A stretch of 64,000 nt of DNA from Pleodorina starrii (lineage: Eukaryota; Chlorophyta; Chlorophyceae; Chlamydomonadales; Volvocaceae): positions 6,763,501 through 6,827,500 of the forward strand of contig BRXU01000002.1 in NCBI GenBank assembly GCA_030267565.1, read 5' to 3'. Shown here piece after piece: positions 22,382 through 33,500 of this stretch; the stretch's first letter is position 1; each line of letters opens with the position of its first letter. The position numbers and the translations under genes were made by a program. The notes below the pieces were generated by a model. The model was not told where the DNA came from. It saw nothing but the letters and a program-made list of their open reading frames with translations, and made no database searches.

Positions 22382-25300
22382 GCCGGCCCGCCTGCAGCAG
22401 CGCCGCCATCGTAAGCTCCCACTTGAATAGCGCCGCGGCGCCGCTGGGGTCGCAACGCGCCAAGCATCGAACCATCGGCTCCAACTGTTGCGGCGCCAGC
22501 GACAGCGACAGCAGATGCACGATCGACAGCGGCGCGCCGGCGGCAACCCCGCCGCCGCCGCCAGCCGCCGCCGCCGGCGTGAGGAGGGCCTTGCAGGCCG
22601 GCAGGAGCTCCAACAGCAGCCGCGGCGCCGTCAGCCAGCTGCTCCTGGCGGCGCCGTCAGCCGGATCCGGTTCCGGATCCAGATCCGGATCCGGCCCCCA
22701 GACGATCTGTACGCCGCGCCCGGGCCACACCACCGCCTCTTCCTCCACCAACTGCAATCCCAACAGCTCCTGAAGGGCCGGCGGAGAAGGCCGCAGCTGC
22801 TCCGCCAGGAAGGCCGCTGGCGTCAGCGCCGGGTACCGTTGCAGCTGGCTGCCGTACAACACGAGGCTCTCAGCGCGCAGGCGGGCGTGCGGGCGGCGCG
22901 TCAGCAGCGGGGCGGCTGCTTGGACCAGCGCCTGTAGCGATACGTAGTCCGCGACGTTGCTGCAGTCAATGAAGTCGTACTGCAGGGCGGCCGCCGCCGG
23001 CGCGGCGTCGCCGTCGGGTCCGGTCGCCGCGGGCGGCGGCGGCGGCGGGGGTACGGCCAGCATGGCAGCGAGGATGTCGCCGGGCACCAGGCGCACGCTG
23101 ACGTCGCCGTCGCGGAGGCCGCGGGTCAGGGAGTCGAGCTGCGGAGCCAGGGTGGCGACGAGGCGGGCGGTGGCGTTGCCGGGCTCGGAGGACAGCGGCA
23201 GCGCTCGAAAGATGGAGGAGGAAAAGTACACCTGCGGGTTGGGGTTGGGGGGTTGGGGTTTGGGCTTTGGGGGGACGTTGGCGGCGCGGGAGGGGAGTGC
23301 GGGAGGTATGTATGTATGTATGTGCCAATTGATGGGGTTTCTATCTTTCCAAACGGGCTAGGACGTGAGGTGGTGGTGGTGGCAGCAGGGGAAGGTCAGC
23401 GGAGGCGCCGGATCGTACGGTATTCTGCTGGGCCTTCATTGAATTTCCACTGCCCCAACACAGCGCCCACACACGTCCCGTCGCGGGTCGCCATTTACCA
23501 CACACACTCACCCGCCCTTCATTCTCGCCCTCGCCCTTGCCGTACTCACCGTGTACTGCAGCTCCGGAACCAGCAGCAGCGTGGGGTTTGCAGCCACCAG
23601 CGGCTCCGCCCTCCGCCCTCCGCCCTCCCCGCCTCCCCCGTCCGGCCTCAGGCTGCCCGTCTGCACATACTCCCGCACCTCCCCCCGCAGAGCCTCCACC
23701 ACCTCCTCCTCCTCCTCCCCATCCTCCCCCAGACCCGCGCACAGCGCCATCAACGATAGCTCCACCGACGTCTGCCGTATCGCTGAGGCTTCCTTGCTGC
23801 CGCGGCCGCCCAGCCGCTGCATGCGCTAGACTTGCAGATCCGCCAGGCGCAACGTGCAGGAGGACCAAGCAGCGAAAGCGGCGCGAAGCGCCGCCTCGGC
23901 GGCGGCGGCAGCCGCCGCCGCCGCCGGCGGCGGCGCCGGATCCTCCAGCCAGTCCGACGCCGCCAGCCAGGCGGGCCAGGGCTCCGTGGCCAGGGCGGTG
24001 AGGCTGTGAGACAGAAACTCCTCCTGGGAGGGGGACAGGCCGTGGTTGGCCCACACAGCAAGCACAGCGCCCGCCGGCGCGCCCAGCTCCGCTGCCATGT
24101 ACAGCATCACGGCGTTGCGGGCCAGCATGGCCAGGTTGCCGTCGTTGAGCGTGAACTCCAGGCGACGGTGGCGGCGTCCAGCGGCGGCGGCGGCAGCGGC
24201 GGCGGGGTCCGCATCGGCGGGGTTGGCGCGCTGCCGTACTGCGTGTGCGGTGGCCAGCAAGTTGCGGATGTCGCCGCACGCGCCGAGCAGCACGCGGATC
24301 AAGACGTCGGCGGCGGTGCCGCCGGCGGCGGCGGCGCCGCCGCCGGTGACGTCGTAGCCGAAGGTATTGCCGATTGCGTAGAACTCGTGGGCGGTGGGCG
24401 ACCAGGCGTGTACAGGGAGCGTGTAGCTGGTGCGCTGCAGCAGTGCCGCCGCCGCCGGCCCCCGCCGCTGCTGCGCGCCGCCGGGCACCAACGGCGCGCC
24501 GCCGCCGAGCGTCACCCACGCGGGCAGACGTTGCTCCAGGGATTCCAGACTGGGCAGCGGCGGCGCCACCGCCGCATCGCTGACGGCGGCGGAGGCGGCC
24601 CGGCCGCCGCCGCCGCGGCCTCTGCCACGTCCCGCTCCCGCCGCTGCTGCCGGCGTGGTAGCTGTTCCTTTCCTCCCTGACGGGTTTGGACCACATGCCC
24701 ATCTTGCGAGCCATCGTGAGGGCGGCACCACGCATATTGGACTCCTTAAAGCCAATCGGCTCCTTCATCTCCTCCACCAGCGCAAGATCCTCCGGGCCGC
24801 AGAAGGCGTTGCCAACTACGACGACATTGCCGCCGAAATTGACGGCCACCCGGACACCGGACTGCCGCACCGGCGGCGCCGCGGCGGCCGTGGCGCCGGC
24901 AAGTTTACCGCCGAGGCCACCGCCGGCGGCGGCGGCCGCCAAGCCCCAGTCGAACTTTGACCCCGCGCCGGTGTAGATGATACGACACGCCAGGATGGCG
25001 GCATCAGTGCCACCCTGGACGAAAAACGAGTAGGGATCGTTGTCCTCCAGCTGACATCCTCGCGCGACCAGGCTTGCGCCGCCATCCGCCGACACGCCCA
25101 AGCAGCCGGCGCGGCTGATAGTGCAGGACAGCAGCGTCGCGTGTAGCTGAATGCCGCGCCTCTTACCCCACTCCGACGCCGCCATCGCCACCGCGCGCGC
25201 GCTGAAAATGCCGCCGGCGCCGCCGGCGCGCTGCGCCGCCGCCGCCGGCGCTTCCGTCACGGCGTTCTCGTACGACCCGTCGAGCAGCACGTTCTCCCGC

Positions 25301-26382
25301 TTGGATCCCACGATGACGCAGTCACGCAGTACGACAGAGCGCGCGCCGCCGTACGCCGTCACGCCTTGGCGGCAGTCAGTGATGGTCACGGCATCGGCGA
25401 CTAGGGCGCCGCCCATGCGCACCTCCACCGCCTGGGATGCGGTCTTCCTGAAGGCGCAGCGCGCCAGGCGCGCCTCGCACTGCCCCGTAACCAGCAGCCC
25501 CGCGTACTCCTCCACTCGGCAGTCGATCATCTGCAGCCGCGCGCAGTCGCCGGAGACGCACGCCGCCGCGCCGTGGCCGTTGCCAACGAGCCGCACGCCG
25601 ACGAGCGTTACGGTGGGCGGCGGCGCCGTTGGACGGAACATCGGCAGGTCGCCGTCGAGCCAGATCGCGTGGACGCCGCCGTCGCGCGGCGCCGCCAGTA
25701 CGACGGCGCCGACGCCGAGCAGCGTGTACGCAAAGACGCCGGGGGCGGCGAACGGCGCGAGTCCGCCAGTGACGTAGGTTCCCGGGCGCAGTACGACGAA
25801 GCTCGCGCCGCGACGCAGCGCCGATTCGACGTCGTCCCAGCTTGAGGCGGCCGCGAGGCGTCCGGCGTCCGGCGGAAGCCGCAGCCGCAGCGACGGCGGC
25901 GGCGGCTCGGCGGCGCCGTGGTCGGCGCTCGCGGCCGTCGTCGCCGCGGCTTCGGCTTTGGCTGCCTCAACCGTCGCGGCCGCGATGTCGGCGTAGGTCT
26001 GTAGCATGGCGGTCGTACGGCTGGCAGCGTCGCACAGCGCGACGGCGGTGGCGACGGCGGCAGAGGCGTCGTGGTGATCAGGCGGCAGCGCACGAGCAAG
26101 GCGATAGTGCGCTTTGATGTTGCAGGGCTGAAGCTGCAGGCAGGCGCGACTGTCCGCCTCCGCAGCGGCCAAGTCGCGCATCTCCAGGTAGCATGCGGCC
26201 CGGTTGCACAGCAGCGTCGCGCGTTCCTCGACATCCGCGACCCTTGAGGCTTTTGAAGTTTGATCCTGGTGATTCTTTGGCAGTCCTTCGGAGTAAGCGG
26301 CCGCAGCGCCAGCGTAATCGCCGGTGGCAAAGAGCTTGTTGCCTCGCTCCCGAGGGGTGCCCTGGGCGGCCGAGCCGCTCAT
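22377..26382 (-). CDS. TPR / parallel beta-helix / DUF4470-like protein with frameshift and in-frame TAG
   Basis: Exon 1 is 26382-23550, exon 2 is 23231-22377 (TAG), joined by a GT-AG intron in phase. Residues 1-100 are TPR-like (ERGNKLFATGDYAGAAAAYSEG ... CNRAACYLEMRDLAAAEAD). Residues about 170-540 are a right-handed parallel beta-helix region with repeated short strands and turns. The later part matches DUF4470 features known from MYND-finger proteins of algae and fungi: HEFYAIGNTFGYD, ACGDIRNLL, LEFTLNDGNLAMLARNAV, then YDFIDCSNVADYV and RAESLVLYG in exon 2. Two lesions break the frame: one extra base (or two missing) around 24600-24660, and TAG at 23828-23826 after RLADLQV. Homology resumes after both. 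It may be a decaying gene or carry sequencing errors. No MYND finger was found. Codons are extremely GC-rich. Confidence 0.75.
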
Positions 26383-29300
26383 GGCCTACCTTCAGGCACC
26401 TTCCAAAACGTATTAATAAACTGTAGGTCTGAGCTGCAGGGTAGGAATGCCTACCTCCCACCTATCTCCGGGTGCGCCGGGAAGAAGGCCTACCTCCCAC
26501 CTATCTCCGAAAGGTTAAGCCGAAGTTGTCCGAAGATGTTGGGCATGAAGTATGCAACATTTTAAATACACAAATTAATATTGAAAAAGCGTCAAGCTGG
26601 TCACGGCTCTCACGGGTCTTCACTGCGGCTCTCACGGGTGACGGGTCGTCATTGCGTTGCCTAGCAAACCTTCGACGACTGCGCCACGTGCGGCCCGACC
26701 ATTCGCTCGTCGGCTTTTGGCTGGAAATCGCACATATACAAAACCAGATCTTATAATTATGTAACTTCTCCACGCCGGAAGTAGGAATCTCAGGAATCGA
26801 CAACCGACCCGAGCAAGCGAGTTGGCGAGTTGGCTGCGCTGGCGTACCATCATTCACGGACCCCTACGGATGTTGGAGTTGCCGGCCTCTGCGTTTGTCT
26901 TGCCCGTAAGCTTCACGAACAGTTTCCGGATCAGGCCGCTGGGGAACGACAAGGGGTAAGACCGGCTGGCTAGGCTAGGCTAGGTGCTCTCGTCTGCTCC
27001 CTGCATTCCAGAGCAGGCCCGAAACCACGTTGTCATAACCCCAGAGGCATTCTCGCCTGTTCTCGCTTAGGCAGCGGGCATCTAGCGTTTTGGCCTTAGT
27101 CACTAACACTCAACTCCACCCGTACGGATTTAAGAGGGGCCCCGCCCTTTTTCCGGCTTAAAGGAAGCCGACACCCCTTGTCCCCGTGTGCGCGGACGCG
27201 TCTCTGTACTCCTTCCCCCCGGGCTCGCTCGTTTCTGTCTGGGTGAAACGTGTTGTCTGGCGTACTGTAGTTCGCGCTTTCACTTGCTGCGATCGCAACC
27301 GCTGCAGAGTAAAGGGGAAAACTTGGCCCGATAGCTCAAATCTTGGAATAACCTTTTGTTGGCCTGTAATCCATGATAGTTATATTCCAAAGCAACCGGC
27401 AGCAGCCGTACAGCTGCTTTGCCCTAAAAGCCGAACCAGGCCGAACCACTCAGGTTGAGAGGGGTTGATCGCGGCGATAGTGTTTTTTGCTTACCGTCCG
27501 TCCCTCCCCTTCCAAATATCACGCTGGAAATGGGGGCTCAAGTCGGCGCAACGTCTTCATCAGCTGTAAAAGCGTCAGGACGACGCCTAACCCTAACGCG
27601 AAGACGGAGGACAAGGACGCGTCCGTACCCAGTTTCGCAGCAGGACGGCGTCAGACGCTCAAGCGCCCTGGCCGCCTCATCTCCACTCCAACGCAGCCGC
27701 TGACTCCCTCATGCGAACGCAAACACACGTCAGCAATTTTGCACATAAAACACACAAGCCGGCGGCATTCCGCATTCGTCTTCCACCCGAAAGACGGCCA
27801 ACCATCGCGCCCGCCACACTCACCCGACATAGCACCATGCATGCGATGACGGCACGCACCACACGAACAAGCGGAGAACCCGGTTGAGACCAACACATGC
27901 GCGCAAAGCTCCCAGCCCAATGACCCGGGGCGATGGCACTCTCCCAGTGTTGCATCCGACAAAACGACAAGGCGACGAGCCCGACTAGGGCTTGCCGCGT
28001 TACACCCAGCACCCAGCACCGTGTGAGCCCTGCATCGGTGGAACGAACGTCGTAAACACGGTGTTTGGGTGCCTAGCAACCGAGCCGCTGCTGGCCTTTG
28101 CAGATATAGCGATGCTTGGCCTACTGCTATGCTCCCCTTCGCCCGCACCCTCAGTAAATGGCCGGTCAGGCAGCCGATCCGTTGAGTGCGCTGCGCTGTC
28201 CCGGACTGAATCATGGATGGCACTCAAGCTTCCCCGCCCCGCAGATGCTGCTGAGCCGCAGCCGCTGACAGCTGGATGGCCCAACCGCCCCACAGAACCG
28301 GCCCGGGTGTCGCGCAGACTGACACACACGGCCGCGTAAATTCGCTGCGTTCTGCCAACATAGACAGGGAATCCTCCCGGATATCGACATAAGCAAGCGG
28401 ACCAGCGCCCGCCACCCCGCACAAACCGCGGCACAGGAAAGGCAAGAAGCCAGTTTGTGACCCTCACTGCCGAACAAAACGGAACGAATTTACCGAAAAC
28501 CCGACTTCGATTTAGGAGGGAGGCCACTGGCCCACATGTAGGTCGGCAGCCAATGGGCAGAACGGCCCCTTGCTGCAACGTGCACGGCCCCGTCCCCCTT
28601 GAAAGAACCTCAGCGTGTACATGGATACCAGTCTTGCAGCCCGCACGAACGGCCGCGCTTTGCCCTAGCAAAGCTGAGGCCAGGCAAGGCAACGGGCCGG
28701 CCACGACAGGCCGGGAAAGGTTCTTCATACCGGTATTTGACAGTTAAAATCAGGTGCAGCGACGACAATGCGGGGGCAAGCGCGGGTTGGCAGGTTTCCA
28801 TTTCGCCTTTTGGGACCTTCGACCTACCACAACCGCCTCAGCCCCACCCTAACCACTTTGCACGCAGGACCAGCCGACCCAGATCATCCGAGTCAGAGAG
28901 TGGCTGGGAACACCCCGCTCGTTATGGCAGCTCCTGTGCGCATGGCATCGCCTTATTATCGCAGCCTAATGCCGGAAACTATCGCAATCACGCTAACACA
29001 CAGGACAAGATTGGAGCTAACGTCGAGAATGCATGCTCCCCCCAGCTTTCGTTGCTGGACCCTTGACGGCCGCGATGACACAACGGCCGCCGCCGGCCGG
29101 CAGGGCCCCCACTCCCTACCCCGGCCCCCGGTCTCGGCTCTCCCGACCTCGTGCCGACGACCCAATATCCCTCGCGACGTCCAGGCTGTCCGACACTCTA
29201 CGATCCGATATACACGATACAGCACGACACAACAAATTCTCATTAAACCGATTTACGTGGCGCATGGAGCGCCACCGAAAGCAATGCGAACAAGCCAAGG

Positions 29301-30585
29301 AAAGAAGCGGCGGTCCACAGACGACTCAAATATGTTTATGCGCCCGCCCGCCCGCTCGCAACCGGCCAATGACCGTATAAGGAGCATGCCCGTGTCGTAT
29401 AGCATTGTGGCGGCAGTTCCGGACAACTCCCAGCAACATGGGCCAGGCGAAGGCCTTAACTTTGTGTACATATTCATGCTGTTCCTATGCGCGCGTGAAA
29501 GACTTGTGGGGTTACCTGGCAGTATACGCCGCCTGCCGCGGCATCACAGACGCCAACAGTGGCAAGGGCCGGGGCCCCCCGCCCAACATCCCCGTGCACC
29601 GCCGGGAACTCATCTCGCTCCCGTCAATAACAACCCGCTCCTTCACCTCCCCCGCCCGCCCCCCCCCCCATTCGTCCCCTCTCCTCCCCATTCTCATCAA
29701 CGGGGCCTCCAGCCCGACCAGCCTCAACCCAACGCTGCCATGTCGCAGTCCGGACCTCAACCCAATTGCCCCCCACCCCCCACCTGTGCTCCGCCCAGAA
29801 GCCATCCATGTACGCACCACCGACCCTCCCAACCTACGCTGCGGCCGCCGTTTGGGCGGTTGCCATTACGGTACCGAATCAATGCGCCTCACTGACACGC
29901 AAGGACAGTAAACGCAGGAGCTGCCACACGGCCCCATGAGCCCAATTCCCCAGGCTTGGCTTTGCACCTGGTAGCGGGTCTCCGTCGCCTTCATGGGGGA
30001 CTTTCATGTAGAGGTTTCACGACAAGCCACTGCATCGCGCCCTTGAGGGCACGGCCCCGCGAGAGTCCGACAATCCCAGCTTCCGACACACCAGCCGCAT
30101 GTTGCTTGCTGCTCCTTTCCTTTCTGCCGCGCGCTCTATTCATTCACACACACACACTCTCACTTTCTCTCTCTCTCTCGCTTTCAAGTATGCACAACCT
30201 TGCTTTCCCCGGTCTTCTTGTCAGCACATGCTGACGCAGCCCACGCGTGCAGCCGAAGACGCCTCGGCCGGAGGCGCGTCACGACCCCCCTCCCCCCTTC
30301 CAGGCCTCGTTTGCTCATCGGCGACGAGAAAGCCAGCGCCAGCGCCAGCACCAAGCCCCCAGCGTCGAACAACGAGCGAGTAGGGCGCAGGCAGCGCGCG
30401 GGGATGCCGAGGGGTGTGCATTTCTTCGCTTCTGGCCGCCACAATGTTATTCCACCGCAGCTTCTAGTAGTTAGCTGCTATAGTGGTGTTCCTGCCGGTG
30501 CTGGTACGGCTGGCGCGCAGGCGGCTGACAGAGCGACTGCCAGTGCTGCAGCAGCGGGCTACAGCGGCGGCCACGTGGGCGACTG
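26383..30585. other. 4.2-kb intergenic region, no gene recognised
   Basis: Just upstream of the TPR gene there are direct repeats: GCCTACCTCCCACCTATCTC near 26448 and 26489, and CGGCTCTCACGGGT near 26603 and 26627. Positions 26540-26780 are AT-rich relative to the window. A CT/CA microsatellite lies near 30140-30190. Frames up to 375 codons (28768-29895, plus) are Pro/Arg-rich, overlap others and show no domain, so I do not call them. Confidence 0.55.
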
Positions 30586-33500
30586 CTACGGCTGCAGGGG
30601 CGCGGGGGCCCGTGGTGCGATCCCGCTCGGCGCCTCCCTGGCCCCAGCCTTCGCCGACGAGTCCCCTGAACCCGCCGCCGCCGGCGCCGCCTCGGCTCCG
30701 GCGCCGCCACTAGGATCGGCCTTGCCCGCCTGCGCTACGGCGGGAGGCCCGACCGCGCCATCCGCCGTCAGCGGCACCATCTGCGGCGGCGCCGCCGCCA
30801 GGACGTGTTCGCCCATCGTCGCCGACGACGACGCCAGCAGCGGCGTTGGAGAGGATTGCGATATCACTGCCGCATCGGGCGCGGGCGAGGGGACCGCCGG
30901 CAGCGGCAGAGCCGAGGCGGGGCCGCCTCCGGCTCCGCCGCAGCGTCGCAGGATCCAGGGATGGGCGAGCAGCTGCTTGGCGGTCGGCCGGGCGGCTGGG
31001 TCGCGCGTGAGGGCGGAGCGCAGGAAGTCTCGGCCCTCCTCGCTGATGCCCGGGAACTCCAGGACCCGGCTGCGGATGGCCTGGAAGGCCAGGGGCAGCG
31101 GCGGGGGCAACGATGGCAGCAGGGGCCGCGGGAGGGGTGGATGGAGTTCGTGTACCGATGAAGTGGCAAACAACTGAGGCGTTAGGTATTAGTTATATGT
31201 TTGAGGTTCATATGTTTGAAGTTCATTTGTTTGAGGTTTAAGGGAATCACTTTGTCACAAGCCTTGGTCGTCTCAGCTGCAGCGCACAGCCCGCTGGCCC
31301 TACCCTTTCGAGGATACGGAGCCCACTGCAACAGCCACAACAACAAGCCGCGTCACTCTCCCCATTGCTGTATGGGGTCATGCTGCCCAGCCCTCGTCCC
31401 CCATGCCAATCAGTCATCCGGAGAGCCTCGCCCCGCCCCTGCCCCTATCCAAATCCCGCCACACCTGTATGATCTTAGCGGGCGATGAGGCGCTGAACGG
31501 CGCTCGACCCGTAAGCACCTCGTAGCCTACCACCCCCGCGCTCCAAACGTCCACACGGCTGTCGTACCCCGGTACTGACGTGTCCTTCATGTCGAAGGGG
31601 CCCTTCTTCAGGGGACAGTCCAACACCTCCGGGGCAAAGTAGCTGCGAGGTGGACACGGGAAGAGGCAGAGGCAGAGGCAGAGGCAGAGGCGAATGGTGG
31701 CGGGCGGGTCATCGCAACCAAACTCCAAGTCGCAAGCAGCGCCGACTCCAAGCAGCCTTCGGAGCCCACACATGCCCGTCACAACAGCCATCCGACACAA
31801 TACAACCCCCACCCTCCCTTTCTCTCACCCAAAGGTGCCCAGCCTCGTGTTTGCCTGCTCGAACTTCTGGTCTATGGCCAGCCCAAAGTCCGCCAGCTGA
31901 AGGCAGCTGGAGGCGTCCAGGAGCAGGTTCTCAAGCTTGACGTCCTTTTGAGGGGGAGGAAAGGGGGAGGCGGAGTGGGAGTGAGAGTCGCAGAGGAAGG
32001 AACAGGCCTCCATTTGCTTGCCTCCACTTCACTTGCCGCTTTTCCTTCGGCACTGTTGCTATCTCAAAAGTTTACTGGGTTTCCTTTCCTGTCCGGCACA
32101 TTCCCTCACGTTCACTCCCTAAACAGACCCTCGTCTCCCGCCCAGCCTCATACGCCTTTCCCGGCCCCTTGCTCCTCCCCCTCTCTGACATCCCTTCCTC
32201 AGCCCAGCCCTCCCCCCTTCGGTTTCCTTTTTCCCCTCCCCCCATCCCTCATCCGCCCCGCCCCTCCCCGTCCCGCCACGCCCTCCTGCCTCCCCATTCC
32301 CTCCCCAACAGTGTTGCTATCTTGGGGTTTACAGCAGAAAAAATTTCAAAAGTTGAGTTTCAGCAGAAATTCCGCAGGGTCGAATCTTCTGTGAAAATGG
32401 CGCCGCAGGCGAAAATTTTGCATAAATCTTCTCCAGCCAAACGAAAATTCTTTAGGATTTCAGGTGCTAATCTTCCGTGGTATCCTTACGGCCAAGTCTA
32501 TAACCCATGTCTTGTGAACAGAATCGGCCTGTGGTTCCGAAGCAAGTCACGTACACGCGTACGGTTAGATGCCGTCCGTTGCGGCCTGACGCACAACCGC
32601 CCGACTTCGATGGGCGGAGTTTGGAGCAGGGGCATTGCGTTGGGGAGGGCAATGCGTTGGGGAGGGCAGTGCGTTGGGGAGTGCGGGATGGGTAAAACGT
32701 GCATGGGCAGGAGGGCGGGGGGCGACGAGGGGTCAACACTCACCATCGTAACAGTTTTTTTGGGAGCGCCTACGCTGCATTGTGCTCGTTAGAGTCGCCC
32801 GCGCGAACTGGGATGACGACCCAAGCACCCACCCACCCGCTCCTCCACACGGACGTGAACGGCCATATCCGTGCCAGGCTGCCACAGTAGGCAGTGCCCT
32901 AGCACTAACCGCCGGTGGGTCCCATGGGCCCAACCCTCCCTCAATGATGGGGGGGCACGAGGGAGGGTGCTGGTCTGCAGTCGGCAGGCCCGTGAGGTTC
33001 TGAGTTAACTGCCCGGCCCCAGCAGCCACGCGAGCCGGCCCACGTGTGTCAAGACGCACCAGGTGGAGCTGGTGCGGGAGGACGCGGTCACTAACGTGCC
33101 CATCACAATGCCTTCCCCCCCCCCCCGGTGTGAGGGACCAGGCGCTAAGCGGGCTCCGGGATGTAGAAGTAAGGGGAGAGAGTGGGTTGCCATTAGGGAA
33201 GGGGTTTAGGGGGGGGGGAGTCGGTGTTTTGAGCATGCCACTGTGCCTTGCGTGCGAACGTGCTCGTGGTGTTTGCGATCCGTGCCAGTGAGCAGTGGTC
33301 CTATTCTGCTTTCCAGATTATCGCCATCATGACCCTGTGTCATGAGCTGTAGACACGCTGCTCCGCTGTCGTGTGACGTGCGGTGTACGGATACATGGGG
33401 GCACCGCAGCTGGATGAGACCGCATTGGATATTCGTCCTTCTGGATGCTTTGCGGTGACGCGCGCTGAGGTTTGGCACGTGGGAGGAGGGAAACTCGCTT

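Noticed and set aside
10429..23828. TAG reassigned to an amino acid in this organism
   Set aside because: TAG is the natural terminal stop of the cyclase, kinase and TPR gene models, and the other genes have no in-frame TAG, so lesions or sequence errors are more likely.
23341..24600. C-terminal third of the 1,013-codon minus-strand frame as protein
   Set aside because: After about 24600 this frame reads Arg/Gly-rich nonsense while the DUF4470-like motifs are in another frame; it is a frameshift artefact.
28768..29895. 375-codon plus-strand frame as a gene
   Set aside because: Pro/Arg-rich composition, no domain, and strong frames on both strands, as expected of GC-rich non-coding DNA.
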